Shown: in pieces, positions 1-9,215 of the stretch
Layout of the letters: the number at the start of each line of letters is the position of its first letter
Position numbering within the stretch: position 1 is the first letter of the stretch
NCBI RefSeq assembly: GCF_011601345.1
Contig: NZ_JAAORB010000007.1
Coordinates: 49,587 to 113,586 of the forward strand
Source: Roseovarius gahaiensis
GTDB lineage: Bacteria; Pseudomonadota; Alphaproteobacteria; Rhodobacterales; Rhodobacteraceae
Length of the DNA: 64,000 nt
Direction of reading: 5' to 3'
Position numbers and translations under genes: made by a program
The notes under the pieces: model-generated
What the model was told of the DNA's origin: nothing
Seen by the model: the letters and a program-made list of their open reading frames with translations, nothing else
Databases searched by the model: none

Positions 1-360
<360 letters not shown>

Positions 361-387
361 TCTCACCTGCCTCAGGCTGAAAAACAC

Positions 388-415
388 AGGGCCGCACACA
401 TGCTTGTGCGGCCCT
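388..415 (+). terminator. Hairpin after frmA, probable terminator
   Basis: A perfect 11-bp inverted repeat (AGGGCCGCACA, six-base loop, TGTGCGGCCCT) lies 28 bases after the frmA stop. It is followed by CAACATT rather than a clean T run, so intrinsic termination may be weak. It could also stabilise the frmA mRNA 3' end. Confidence 0.5.
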
Positions 416-509
416 CAACATTGCGGACAGGTGGCAAAAGCGTAGGCTGACCCCCAACACGAACCACGGGCGCGGCGTGCGCACTGACCCAGCCGGAAGG
501 ATGCAAACT

Positions 510-1382
510 ATGACCAACGACAGCTATACACCCCCCAAGGTCTGGACGTGGGAGGGCGAATCGGGCGGCCAATTCGCCTCGATCAATCGCCCCATCGCCG
601 GGCCGACCCATGACAAAGAGTTGCCGGTGGGTCAGCACCCGTTTCAGCTTTATTCGATGGGCACACCCAATGGGGTGAAAGTCACCGTTCTGTTCGAAGA
701 ACTCCTCGCTGCGGGCCATAACGCCGAATATGACGCGTGGCTGATCCGCATCACCGAGGGCGATCAATTCTCCAGCGGCTTTGTCGAGATCAACCCGAAC
801 TCCAAGATCCCCGCGATGGTCGATCACACCGGGGCTGAGCCTTTGCGCGTGTTCGAATCGGGTGCCATCCTGATGCATCTGGCCGAAAAATTCGGTGCCT
901 TCCTGCCGGCCACGGGCCCGGCGCGCACCGAAACGCTCAACTGGCTGTTTTGGCAAATGGGCAGCGCGCCCTATCTGGGCGGCGGGTTTGGCCATTTCTA
1001 CGCCTATGCGCCGGAAAAAATGCAATACCCCATCGACCGCTTCACCATGGAAACCAAGCGCCTGCTTGATGTGCTGGATCGTCAGCTTGCAACCCGGCCC
1101 TTCATTGCGGGCGATGACTATACCATCGCCGACATGGCAATCTGGCCGTGGTATGGCAATCTGGTTCTGGGCCGCCAATATGGCGACGCGGCCACTTTCC
1201 TTGACGCCGCCAGCTACACAAACGTCATGGCGTGGGCGCAAAAAATCGATGCCCGCCCGGCGGTGCAGCGCGGTCGCATGGTCAACCGAACCTTTGGCGA
1301 TCCTGATACGCAACTGCATGAACGCCACGCGGCCAGCGATTTCCAGACCAAAACCCAAGACAAGCTCGGCACTGCCGACTGA
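510..1382 (+). CDS. yghU: YghU-type glutathione S-transferase (glutathione-dependent disulfide-bond oxidoreductase)
   Basis: A 290-residue protein matching the YghU/Nu-class glutathione transferases along its whole length. The N-terminus (PPKVWTWEGESGGQFASINRP), the thioredoxin-fold segment (QLYSMGTPNGVKVTVLFEELL), the glutathione-site NPNSKIPA and VFESGAI, and the helical C-terminal part (YTIADMAIWPW) are all visible. Characterised members bind two glutathiones and reduce organic hydroperoxides and disulfides instead of doing classical conjugation. ATG 510 is chosen because GGAAGG at 495-500 sits nine bases upstream and the protein then starts exactly like E. coli YghU; the upstream GTG 477 and ATG 501 are less likely. 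It follows frmA and precedes the NYN gene by 20 bases. Confidence 0.9.
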   Translation: MTNDSYTPPKVWTWEGESGGQFASINRPIAGPTHDKELPVGQHPFQLYSMGTPNGVKVTVLFEELLAAGHNAEYDAWLIRITEGDQFSSGFVEINPNSKIPAMVDHTGAEPLRVFESGAILMHLAEKFGAFLPATGPARTETLNWLFWQMGSAPYLGGGFGHFYAYAPEKMQYPIDRFTMETKRLLDVLDRQLATRPFIAGDDYTIADMAIWPWYGNLVLGRQYGDAATFLDAASYTNVMAWAQKIDARPAVQRGRMVNRTFGDPDTQLHERHAASDFQTKTQDKLGTAD

Positions 1383-1402
1383 TTCGCACGAAAGAACGCG
1401 CC

Positions 1403-2107
1403 ATGTCTGACCAAACGCCGCTTCTGGCTGTCCTGATCGACGCCGATAACACCTCACCGAAATGGACCAAGGCCATTTTCGACGAGATTGCCGCCATCGG
1501 CGAGGCCAGCGTGCGCCGTTGCTATGGCGATTTTTCCTCGCAACTGATGAGCGGCTGGAACAAGGTGCAGGCCGAATTTGGCCTTGTCCCGCATCACCAG
1601 CCCGCCAACACCGTTGGCAAGAACGCCAGCGATATCGCCTTGGTGATCGACGCGATGGACCTGATGCATTCGGGCCGGTTTGACGGTTTCGTTCTGGTCA
1701 GTTCCGACAGTGATTTCACCCGACTGGCCAGCCGCATTCGCGAACAGGGGCTGGATGTTTATGGCATCGGTGCGCGCAAAACCCCCGAGGCGTTTCGCAA
1801 GGCCTGCAAACGGTTTATCTACCTTGAAAACCTCGGACCCGGCCCCGACACCACAAACGCACCCGCCACCAAAAGCCCAAAAAACCTGAACGAGGCGCGC
1901 GATCTCTTGTTCAAGGCGATGGACAGCATTGATCAAGACAGCGACTGGTATGCGCTTGGCCGCCTTGGCCAACAGGTCACCGCCGCCAACCCCGATTTCG
2001 ACACCCGCTCATACGGCCACCGCAAGCTCAGTGATCTGGTGGCTGCGATCAAGGTTCTCGAAACCCGGCGCGAAGGCAATCACCTCTACGTCCGTCGGGT
2101 CGATTGA
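1403..2107 (+). CDS. NYN domain (PIN-like nuclease fold) protein with C-terminal OST-HTH/LOTUS-like domain
   Basis: A 234-residue protein. Residues about 6-150 form a NYN (LabA/DUF88) domain: the acidic positions expected for a PIN-like metal-dependent nuclease are present in VLIDADNT, ASDIALVIDAMDLM and LVSSDSDFTRLASRIREQG, and the domain ends at VYGIGARKTPEAFRKAC. Residues about 160-234 resemble an OST-HTH/LOTUS RNA-binding winged helix (LGRLGQQV, FDTRSYGHRKLSDLVAAI). The family is widespread and is inferred to process or bind RNA; the bacterial substrate is unknown. It starts 20 bases after the yghU stop and may be co-transcribed with it. Confidence 0.8.
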   Translation: MSDQTPLLAVLIDADNTSPKWTKAIFDEIAAIGEASVRRCYGDFSSQLMSGWNKVQAEFGLVPHHQPANTVGKNASDIALVIDAMDLMHSGRFDGFVLVSSDSDFTRLASRIREQGLDVYGIGARKTPEAFRKACKRFIYLENLGPGPDTTNAPATKSPKNLNEARDLLFKAMDSIDQDSDWYALGRLGQQVTAANPDFDTRSYGHRKLSDLVAAIKVLETRREGNHLYVRRVD

Positions 2108-2141
2108 CAGCACTGCCGGGCCACGCGTCCTGCGCTTCATT

Positions 2142-2201
2142 GTTCCAAAAATACTCCGGGGGAGTCGCCGCTTGCGGCGGCGGGGGCAGCGCCCCCTTTC
2201 A
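2142..2201 (-). repeat. Intergenic element copy 1: GC hairpin plus TATTTTTG-AACA core
   Basis: Read on the minus strand this is a GGGGGC-x3-GCCCCC hairpin (plus-strand 2185-2199), then a second GCCGC/GCGGC-rich stretch, then CCCCCGGAGTATTTTTGGAA and CAATGAAG. The same core recurs at 14081-14131 and 32762-32781. Here it separates the convergent NYN gene and dapA. The hairpin may terminate transcription, but the conserved core argues for a dispersed element of its own. Confidence 0.55.
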
Positions 2202-2209
2202 ACCCGGTA

Positions 2210-3085
2210 TCAGTTCATCAACCCTGCGTGGCGCAGCCCGGCATCCACCAACTGCTTTGTCGGCTCGGTCAAGCCAATCAACGGTGTGCGCACTTCTTCG
2301 CTGCACAGGCCCAGCCGTGACATCGCGTATTTTGCGCCCACCAGCCCGGGTTCTGTGAAAATCGCCGTGTGCAGGGGCATCAGCCGATCCTGCAAGTCCA
2401 GCGCGCGGGCATAATCACCGGCCAGCGTGGCCTCTTGCACCTGTGCCACCAGTTTTGGCGCGACATTGGCGGTGACCGAGATCACGCCGACACCGCCTTG
2501 CGCGTTAAACCCATGCGCGGTGCCGTCTTCGCCCGAAATCTGGATGAAATCCTTGCCGCAGGTCATGCGTTGCAGGTTGACGCGGGCCAGATCGCCGGTG
2601 GCATCCTTTACGCCAACGATACGCGGCAGCTTGGCCAATTCGCCCATGGTGTCCGGTGTCATATCCACGACCGACCGGCCGGGGATGTTGTAAATGATGA
2701 TTGGCAAATCACAGCAGTCGTGCAACGCGGTGAAATGCGCAATCATCCCGGCTTGCGTCGGTTTGTTGTAATAGGGCGTCACAATCAGCGCGGCATCCGC
2801 CCCGACCTTTGCCGCATGCTGCATGAAGCGGATTGATTCCAGTGTATTGTTACTGCCCGCCCCCGCGATCACCGGGATACGGCCATTCACGGCGCGCACC
2901 ACTTCCTCGACCACGGTTTCATGCTCTTCATGGGTCAGCGTCGGGCTTTCGCCGGTGGTGCCCACCGGCACCAAGCCATGGCTGCCTTCGCCGATATGCC
3001 ATTCGACAAGGTGTTTCAGCGTGTCCAGATCCAGCTCGCCGTTCTTGAACGGCGTGACCAGGGCAGGAAAAGATCCTTTGAACAT
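2210..3085 (-). CDS. dapA: 4-hydroxy-tetrahydrodipicolinate synthase
   Basis: A 291-residue TIM-barrel lyase, the usual family length. It condenses pyruvate with aspartate semialdehyde in lysine and diaminopimelate synthesis in the cytoplasm. Visible motifs are LVTPFKNG at the start, the signature [13 protein letters not shown], the YYNKPTQAG segment with its catalytic tyrosine, [10 protein letters not shown], and the Schiff-base lysine in [12 protein letters not shown] 3085 is preceded by AAGGAGC on the minus strand; upstream in-frame codons would add a tail not seen in the family. It is divergent from the lytic transglycosylase gene across about 165 bases. Confidence 0.95.
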   Translation of the reverse strand: MFKGSFPALVTPFKNGELDLDTLKHLVEWHIGEGSHGLVPVGTTGESPTLTHEEHETVVEEVVRAVNGRIPVIAGAGSNNTLESIRFMQHAAKVGADAALIVTPYYNKPTQAGMIAHFTALHDCCDLPIIIYNIPGRSVVDMTPDTMGELAKLPRIVGVKDATGDLARVNLQRMTCGKDFIQISGEDGTAHGFNAQGGVGVISVTANVAPKLVAQVQEATLAGDYARALDLQDRLMPLHTAIFTEPGLVGAKYAMSRLGLCSEEVRTPLIGLTEPTKQLVDAGLRHAGLMN

Positions 3086-3250
3086 GACACGCTCCTTTCT
3101 TGTCGTCACTCGGTGGGGCACAGGCGGCCCCGCCGATCCTTGGTTTCAGCCCCACTGCGGCATCAGGCCGCCGTCCATGAAGGTTTGTTATTGGACGGGG
3201 CGCGCGCGCGCGCATAGGCTGGCGCTGTCTATCCTTCGCCTTGGCAAGAA

Positions 3251-5227
3251 ATGCAAGAGATCATGCGCCTGTTCTGTTTTCTCATCGGCCTTGTTGTCGG
3301 CGCGGCCCTTGGTCCCGCCGCGGTGTGGGCTGCTGATCCTGCGCGCATCGCACCGCGCCCGCTGGCCTCGGCGCTGAATGCGATGGAGGCCGGGCGGTGG
3401 GACGTGGCCGCCCGTCTGGCGGCGCGCGATGGCCCGGCGGCCGCAAGCCTGATCGAATGGTATCGCCTCAGCGACGGGCAAGGCACGCCCGAGCAGGTTC
3501 TGGCCTTTCTTGGGGCCCATGATGATTGGCCGGGGTTGGTGTATCTGCGCCGCCAAAGCGAGGAGGCGCTGGCCGAAACCGCGACGGACACACAGATTTT
3601 GGCCTTTTTTAATGGGCAGTTGCCCCAAACCGGCGTCGGCGCCTTGGCACATGCCCGTGCGCTTTTCGCAGCCGATCGTGTGGGCGAGGCCGAGGCGACG
3701 CTGGTGCTGGCATGGCTGACAATGGACCTGTCCAGCGAAGAGCATGACCAGTTCATTGACCGGCACGGCGATCTTTTGGCGCGTCACCACGATACCCGTT
3801 TGTCGATGGCCCTGTGGCGCGGTCTGCGCGATGTGGCGCAGATGTTGCCGCTTGTCGGCGAGGAACGCCGCGCCGTGGCCGAGACCCGCCAAAAGGTCGA
3901 GTCAGGCACGTTGTCGCCCGATGATGTGCCCGAAGATCTGGCGTCGGATCCGCTGGTCGCGCATGCAATCTTTAACCGTCATCTGAAAGACAACAACAGC
4001 GATCAGGCCATCAGCGTGATTCTGGATCAAAGCATCTCGGATGCGGGCTTGGGTGAACCAGACCGTTGGGCAGGTTGGCGGCGTTATCTGGCCCGCGCGA
4101 AAATGCGCGAGGGCGATGCGCAGACCGCTTACGCGCTGGCTGCGCGGCATGGGTTGGTCGATGGATCGTCGTTTGCCGATCTGGAATGGTTGGCGGGGTA
4201 TCTGGCGCTGACCTATCTGGACGAGCCGGAATTGGCGCTTGATCATTTCCAACGCTTTCGAGTTGCTGTCGATACGCCGATTTCATTGGGGCGTGCAGGT
4301 TATTGGATTGGGCGTGCGCAAGAGGCGCTTGGTGATGCCGAGGGGGCGCAGATCGCCTATGCTCAAGGGGCGGCGCATCAAACCAGTTTCTACGGCCTGC
4401 TGGCTGCCGAAAGGGCCGGCTTGCCCTCTGACCCGGATCTGGCGGGAAAAACCCCTGTGCCTGACCCCGATCAGGCGGATTTTCCCCAAAGATCGGTCTA
4501 CAAAGCTGCCGTTCTGGCCCTTGCCGCGAACGAGCTGAACCTTGCCGAACGGTTTTTCGTGCAATTGGCTGCGAATCTTGACGCCACAGGGTTGGCGCAA
4601 CTGGGCCTTTTGTTGGAGCGGATGGAGCAACCGCACCTGCAAGTCATGATCGGCAAGGCCGGTGCGCGGCGCGGCATTGTCGTGCCCGGCCCTTATTACG
4701 CCTTGCATCCGATGACAGATATGGACCTGCCCGTGCCGATGGAGCTGGCCTTGGCCATTGCCCGCCGTGAAAGCGAGTTTGATCACCGCGTCGTCAGCGG
4801 CGCAGGTGCCATGGGGTTGATGCAACTGATGCCCGGCACCGCCAGCGATATGGCCCGCACCATCGGTGCATCGGATCATTCGCGCGCGCGGGTGTTCAAT
4901 GATTGGGCTTACAATGTGCAGCTTGGCAGTGCCTATCTGGCCGGTCTGGCCGATCGTTTTGATGGCAATGTCGTGATGATGTCGGCGGGATACAATGCTG
5001 GGCCGGGGCGGCCTGTGCGTTGGATGGAAGACCGTGGCGATCCGCGCGCCGGCGATATGGACGTGGTGGACTGGATTGAACACATCCCCTTCCGCGAAAC
5101 CCGAAACTACGTGATGCGCGTTGCCGAAAGCTTGCCGGTTTACCGCGCGCGGCTTGGCAAGCCGCCGCACCCGGTGCCGTTTTTGCAAGAACTTACCGGT
5201 GCCACCCTGCGCCCGGTGTCGGATTAA
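3251..5227 (+). CDS. slt: Soluble-type lytic murein transglycosylase
   Basis: A 658-residue exported protein. A signal peptide (MRLFCFLIGLVVGAALG, then AAVWA before the mature end) opens it. A long alpha-superhelical middle (about residues 30-480) is typical of Slt70-like enzymes. The C-terminal SLT domain shows the catalytic glutamate in ARRESEFDHRV, the GAMGLMQLMPGTA loop and the YNAGPGR motif. It cleaves the glycan strand between MurNAc and GlcNAc with formation of 1,6-anhydroMurNAc in the periplasm. ATG 3263 is an equally plausible start that removes four residues before the signal peptide. Its 3' end overlaps the convergent permease gene by four bases. Confidence 0.88.
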   Translation: MQEIMRLFCFLIGLVVGAALGPAAVWAADPARIAPRPLASALNAMEAGRWDVAARLAARDGPAAASLIEWYRLSDGQGTPEQVLAFLGAHDDWPGLVYLRRQSEEALAETATDTQILAFFNGQLPQTGVGALAHARALFAADRVGEAEATLVLAWLTMDLSSEEHDQFIDRHGDLLARHHDTRLSMALWRGLRDVAQMLPLVGEERRAVAETRQKVESGTLSPDDVPEDLASDPLVAHAIFNRHLKDNNSDQAISVILDQSISDAGLGEPDRWAGWRRYLARAKMREGDAQTAYALAARHGLVDGSSFADLEWLAGYLALTYLDEPELALDHFQRFRVAVDTPISLGRAGYWIGRAQEALGDAEGAQIAYAQGAAHQTSFYGLLAAERAGLPSDPDLAGKTPVPDPDQADFPQRSVYKAAVLALAANELNLAERFFVQLAANLDATGLAQLGLLLERMEQPHLQVMIGKAGARRGIVVPGPYYALHPMTDMDLPVPMELALAIARRESEFDHRVVSGAGAMGLMQLMPGTASDMARTIGASDHSRARVFNDWAYNVQLGSAYLAGLADRFDGNVVMMSAGYNAGPGRPVRWMEDRGDPRAGDMDVVDWIEHIPFRETRNYVMRVAESLPVYRARLGKPPHPVPFLQELTGATLRPVSD

Positions 5228-6096
5228 CGCGCTGTTTTTTGGCGTTGCCGCCACAGGGTGAACAGCCCCGCCGCCACGATCAGCGCCGTGCCAAGCGCCA
5301 CGTTCAGCCGGATGGTTTCGCCAAACACCATCAGGCCAAGCGCACTGGCAAACGCCAGTTGCAGATAGGCAAAAGGCTGCACGGCGCTCGCCTCGGCCAC
5401 TTCGTAGCATTTGATCAAGGTGAAATGCCCTAACGCGCCGGTCACGCACAGCAATGCCATCCAGCCCCAATCCGGGCCGCTCATCGGCTCCCAGAACCAT
5501 GTGCCGACGGCAGTCATCGCCACCGACCCCACGGTGCCTGTCCAGAAAAACGAGGTTGCCGCCGAATCGCGCCGCGCCACATAGCGGGTCAGCAGCCCGT
5601 AAAGTGCAAACATCAGCGCCGCTATCAACGGTACAATCGCCTGCGGCTGGAACACGCCAAAGCCCGGCTCAAGAATGATGATCACCCCGATGAACCCGAC
5701 GCCAATTGCCGCCCACCTGCGCCAGCCTACGCTTTCGCCCAAAACCGGGCCAGACAGGGCAGCGATCAAAAGCGGATAACAGGCAAACACTGCATGGCTT
5801 TCGACCAGCCCCAACAGGGTAAAGGCAAAGATCATCACGCAGATTTCCGCCACCAGCAACACCGCGCGAAAGCCTTGCACCAAGGGCTGGCTGGTGGCCG
5901 ACGCCGCGCGCAGCCCGCCTGCTTTACGCGCGGCCACGGTCATCACGAAGGCGGCAAAGAACCAATAGCGGATCATCACCACCATCAGCACATTGTATTC
6001 GCCCGCCAAATGGCGGCTGATGCCGTCCTGCACGGCGAAAATAAAGGTGGTCGTGACCATCAGCCAAATGCCAAGGCGGGTGTTCTGTTCGGTCAT
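5224..6096 (-). CDS. DMT superfamily permease (EamA family)
   Basis: A 290-residue inner-membrane protein with about ten hydrophobic helices in two EamA repeats (first repeat from LGIWLMVTTTFIFAVQDGIS, second from about residue 150). Family members export metabolites or amino acids, but the substrate cannot be read from sequence. ATG 6096 overlaps the mnmD stop codon (ATGA at 6093-6096), so the two genes are translationally coupled; the frame is open further upstream only because it runs through mnmD in another frame. A functional link with tRNA modification is not evident. Confidence 0.8.
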   Translation of the reverse strand: MTEQNTRLGIWLMVTTTFIFAVQDGISRHLAGEYNVLMVVMIRYWFFAAFVMTVAARKAGGLRAASATSQPLVQGFRAVLLVAEICVMIFAFTLLGLVESHAVFACYPLLIAALSGPVLGESVGWRRWAAIGVGFIGVIIILEPGFGVFQPQAIVPLIAALMFALYGLLTRYVARRDSAATSFFWTGTVGSVAMTAVGTWFWEPMSGPDWGWMALLCVTGALGHFTLIKCYEVAEASAVQPFAYLQLAFASALGLMVFGETIRLNVALGTALIVAAGLFTLWRQRQKTAR

Positions 6097-6767
6097 GCTG
6101 TGCCTTTCACCGCGCGGGTCATGTGGCGTTTGCGGCCATAGCCCGGCGCGCGTGTCACTGTAAACCCGGCGGCCTCCAGCCTGCGGCGCACGAACCCTGC
6201 CGCGGTATAAGTGGCGGCTGTTCCGGTCTGGGCCGTATGCTGCCCGACCACGGCCAGTAACGCGTCTTCCCAAAGCTCGGGGTTTTTGGCCGGGGAAAAG
6301 CCATCCAGAAACCATGCATCGGCCTGTCCCGCCCAGTCTTGCACTGTCTGGCGCGCATCGCCAACGATCAAGCGAAACTCTAGATCGGGCAGCGATATTT
6401 CGGTTGCGCCCGCCTGCCAATGCGGGGCCAACTGCTCGGCGATCCCGGACAGGTCTGAAAAACGGGCCTGCGCGCGGATCATGTCCGCCGCATCCATCGG
6501 AAAGGCTTCGAAACTGGTAAACCGCAGCACGCCGGACACGCCGGCCTGCCGCCACGCCTGCACGCAGGCCAGCAGGTTCAGCCCCGTGCCAAACCCCAGT
6601 TCGGCCACTTGAAACCCGTCGCAAAAACGCGCGGGCAGATCATTGCCTGCCAAAAATACATGACGGGTTTCATTCAGCCCGTTTTCAAGGCTGTAATAGG
6701 GATCGTCGAACCGGGTTGACACCGGCACGTCCCCGTCACGCCATTCAAGTTTCGCGGTCCTTGTCAT
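6093..6767 (-). CDS. mnmD: tRNA 5-methylaminomethyl-2-thiouridine methyltransferase, stand-alone MnmD
   Basis: A 224-residue SAM-dependent methyltransferase equal to the N-terminal half of E. coli MnmC. Motif I is ELGFGTGLNLL, the family start DDPYYSLENGLNETRHVFLAGN is present, and the active-site region DAWFLDGFSPAKNPELW is intact. The enzyme methylates nm5U34 to mnm5U34 in the wobble position of tRNAs. The oxidoreductase half of MnmC is missing and a FAD oxidoreductase gene lies divergently 125 bases away. It precedes the DMT permease with a four-base overlap. Confidence 0.88.
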   Translation of the reverse strand: MTRTAKLEWRDGDVPVSTRFDDPYYSLENGLNETRHVFLAGNDLPARFCDGFQVAELGFGTGLNLLACVQAWRQAGVSGVLRFTSFEAFPMDAADMIRAQARFSDLSGIAEQLAPHWQAGATEISLPDLEFRLIVGDARQTVQDWAGQADAWFLDGFSPAKNPELWEDALLAVVGQHTAQTGTAATYTAAGFVRRRLEAAGFTVTRAPGYGRKRHMTRAVKGTA

Positions 6768-6892
6768 ATGTCCCCTGATGGTATCAGATCATGCGCTGGG
6801 GCGGCCTTGTGTCGCCGCGCGCATCCCATGGGCACCGGTCGCGTCCTGTGCCATAACGCCGCCGACAATGCCGGGCAGACAGGGGAATGACA

Positions 6893-7924
6893 ATGGCCGA
6901 CGTAACCGTTCTGGGCGCAGGGATATTCGGCTTGTCTATCGCATGGGCCTGTCTGCAACGCGGCGCAAAGGTGCAGGTGATCGACCCGCATGGGCCGGGC
7001 GCCGGGGCCTCAGGCGGGGTTGTGGGGGCATTGGCCCCGCATGTGCCGGAAAACTGGAACGACAAGAAGGCGTTTCAATTCGACAGCCTGATCATGGCCG
7101 AAGGGTTCTGGGCCGAAGTGCAAGAGGTTTCGGGCCTGTCGGCCGGCTATGCGCGCCTTGGCCGCTTGCAACCTGTGCCGGACGATCACGCGCTGGAACT
7201 GGCGCGCGTGCGGTCGGCTTCGGCGTATACGCTGTGGCAGGGGCAGGCTGATTGGCAGGTGATCCGCGCCGATGGGTTGGAATGGGCGCCTGTCACGCCC
7301 ACTGGCTGGCTGATCCGGGATACGCTGACCGCCCGGATGCACCCGCGCCAAGCCTGCGCCGCGCTTGTCGCCGCAATCCGCGCCAAGGGGGGCAAGGTGC
7401 TGGCCGACGGCGCGCAGATCGGTCAAGTTGTTCATGCCACCGGCCTTGCTGGTCTGGACGAACTGACAACCCATCACAGCCGTATCGTGGGCAACGGGGT
7501 CAAAGGGCAGGGCGCGGTTCTGGCCCATGCCGCGCCCAACCTGCCGCAGCTTTTTGCTGATGCCATTCACATCGTCCCGCATCGCGATGGCACCACGGCC
7601 ATCGGCTCGACCTCGGAACGCGACTATGACGATCCCACCAGCACCGACGCGCAGCTTGACGATGTCATCGCGCGGGCCCGTGCCGCTGTGCCTGCGCTGC
7701 GCGATGCGCCGGTGATCGACAGATGGGCCGGGGTGCGGCCGCGCACCCGCTCGCGCGCGCCGATGCTGGGGGCGCATCCGCTGCATGCCGGGGAATTCAT
7801 TGCCAATGGCGGGTTCAAGATCGGCTTTGGTATGGCCCCCAAGGTGGCGCAGGTCATGGCCGATCTGGTGCTTGACGGGGCGGACCATATTCCCGCGGCG
7901 TTCCGGCCCGAAGCGTCTTATTAA
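6893..7924 (+). CDS. FAD-dependent oxidoreductase (DAO family), possible detached MnmC oxidoreductase half
   Basis: A 343-residue protein with an N-terminal FAD-binding beta-alpha-beta motif (VLGAGIFGLSIAWACLQRG) and the DAO-type signatures GASGGVVGALAPH, VHATGLAGL and RWAGVRPRTRSRAPMLG. It resembles the C-terminal FAD half of MnmC, which oxidatively removes the carboxymethyl group of cmnm5U34 in tRNA. The neighbouring divergent mnmD supports that role, but other glycine- or amino-acid-oxidising DAO enzymes share the fold. ATG 6893 is chosen because AGGGG at 6881-6885 gives a normal spacing; ATG 6887 would be too close. Confidence 0.75.
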   Translation: MADVTVLGAGIFGLSIAWACLQRGAKVQVIDPHGPGAGASGGVVGALAPHVPENWNDKKAFQFDSLIMAEGFWAEVQEVSGLSAGYARLGRLQPVPDDHALELARVRSASAYTLWQGQADWQVIRADGLEWAPVTPTGWLIRDTLTARMHPRQACAALVAAIRAKGGKVLADGAQIGQVVHATGLAGLDELTTHHSRIVGNGVKGQGAVLAHAAPNLPQLFADAIHIVPHRDGTTAIGSTSERDYDDPTSTDAQLDDVIARARAAVPALRDAPVIDRWAGVRPRTRSRAPMLGAHPLHAGEFIANGGFKIGFGMAPKVAQVMADLVLDGADHIPAAFRPEASY

Positions 7925-7972
7925 GCTGTTCAGGGCGCGGGCCGTTTGGCGGGCGCAGGGCTTGTGCGAACC

Positions 7973-8767
7973 TCAGCTTGCTTTGGCGGTCATACACTGC
8001 CGCCCGTCCGGGCCGCGCACCCACGCGGTGCCGTCGGCTTTCCAGCAAAACTCGGCGGTTTCAAAATGCATCAAGGGGGCGGTGGCGCGGAACTGAAAAT
8101 TGGTCAGGCCACCCAATTGCCGTTCTGCCAGCAAAATCAAGTGCTGCGCCAACAACGGCCCATGCACGACCAACCCGGCATAGCCTTCGACGTGCTTTGC
8201 ATACTCAATGTCATAGTGGATGCGGTGGCCGTTGAAGGTCAAAGCCGAGTAGCGAAACAGCAAGGTGGTATCAAAGCTGCGCGTTTCGCAAACATCCTCG
8301 TCCGTTGCGGCCTGTGGTGGCGTGGGTTTCGGGGCGTCGGGGGCTGGGTCTTCGCGATACACAAGGTCTTGCGTGTCGGTCAGGCACAACGTGTCTTCTT
8401 GCCAGATGTCATGGCGTAGCGTGACAAAACCCAAAGGCCCGCTTCGGCCCTCTTTTTGCGTGGAATTTTCAATAAACGTCAAACGCTTAGCGGATACTCC
8501 CGCAACCAGAGGATGGTGAAACTCCATGCCTCCGCCAGCCCACATGCGCCGGGGCAACCCCATGTCAGGTATCACGCCCCCAACCTTGGGATGCCCATCC
8601 CGGCCAAGGTTTTCCGGGCCTTGCGGATCCCAGAAATACAGTTGATGGTAAAACGGCGGCAGCGCATCGCCTTTGATCAGGGTCACATCCTGCCCAAGGC
8701 TGGCTTGCATCGCGCGGGCGCGCATCGGGTCGATGACATCGGTGATGGTTTGGATTGGGTCACTCAT
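7973..8767 (-). CDS. MaoC/HTD2-type hydroxyacyl-CoA dehydratase (FAS1-like dehydratase domain)
   Basis: A 264-residue double hot-dog protein. The N-terminal FAS1-like half contains PMRARAMQASLGQ and FWDPQGPENLGRDGHP, followed by GLPRRMWAGGGMEFHHPL. The C-terminal half carries the hydratase-type segment FRYSALTFNGHRIHYD with its His and YAGLVVHGPLLAQHL. The family includes mesaconyl-C4-CoA and itaconyl-CoA hydratases and mitochondrial HTD2. A CoA-thioester hydratase is a reasonable call; the exact substrate is not determined. ATG 8767 (MSDPIQT) is preferred to the upstream hydrophobic extension. It is divergent from the VOC gene at 8811. Confidence 0.72.
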   Translation of the reverse strand: MSDPIQTITDVIDPMRARAMQASLGQDVTLIKGDALPPFYHQLYFWDPQGPENLGRDGHPKVGGVIPDMGLPRRMWAGGGMEFHHPLVAGVSAKRLTFIENSTQKEGRSGPLGFVTLRHDIWQEDTLCLTDTQDLVYREDPAPDAPKPTPPQAATDEDVCETRSFDTTLLFRYSALTFNGHRIHYDIEYAKHVEGYAGLVVHGPLLAQHLILLAERQLGGLTNFQFRATAPLMHFETAEFCWKADGTAWVRGPDGRQCMTAKAS

Positions 8768-8810
8768 GATTTGGATCATAAGCCTCTGACAGAACAGGAA
8801 CAATTGCAAA

Positions 8811-9215
8811 ATGCAGCCATTGGTTTTCGCACTGGATCATATAGTTTTGACCGTTGGCAGCATCGACGCGACAGTGATTTTCTATCGTGATGTCATGGGC
8901 ATGACGGCGCAGCAATTCACGCCTGCCGATGGGTCCGCCCGTTGGGCGCTGACATTCGGATCGCAGAAAATCAATCTGCATCAGGCCGGGGCCGAGTTTG
9001 AACCAAAGGCAGCACAGCCCGCGCCGGGAAGTGCTGACCTTTGTTTTTTATCGGACATTCCGCTGTCGGATTGGATTGCGCATTTGCGCGACCATTCTAT
9101 CGCAGTCGAAGAAGGCCCGGTTGCCCGGACCGGTGCGACCGGGCCTATCGTGTCCATCTACCTGCGTGATCCTGACGGAAATCTTTTGGAAATATCCAAT
9201 AAGTCAGAGAGTTAG
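8811..9215 (+). CDS. VOC superfamily protein (glyoxalase/bleomycin-resistance fold)
   Basis: A 134-residue single-domain protein with two beta-alpha-beta-beta-beta units. LDHIVLTVGSIDATVIFYRDVMGM begins with the first metal-ligand position (His), and YLRDPDGNLLEISN carries the typical C-terminal acidic ligand. Family functions include glyoxalase I, dioxygenases, epimerases and antibiotic binding, and the sequence does not decide among them. AGGA lies upstream of ATG 8811 at somewhat long spacing. Its 3' end overlaps the convergent FMN reductase gene by four bases. Confidence 0.8.
   Translation: MQPLVFALDHIVLTVGSIDATVIFYRDVMGMTAQQFTPADGSARWALTFGSQKINLHQAGAEFEPKAAQPAPGSADLCFLSDIPLSDWIAHLRDHSIAVEEGPVARTGATGPIVSIYLRDPDGNLLEISNKSES

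Noticed and set aside
372..1457. 361-codon open frame antisense to the yghU gene
   Set aside because: High-GC antisense shadow: no domain, low-complexity Arg/Ala content, and the opposite strand encodes a complete known enzyme.
3199..3213. Alternating CG run upstream of slt (possible Z-DNA)
   Set aside because: Short, and expected by chance in GC-rich DNA; no associated signal.
4283..5500. 405-codon frame antisense to slt and the permease gene end
   Set aside because: Spans two unrelated sense genes; no recognisable protein content.
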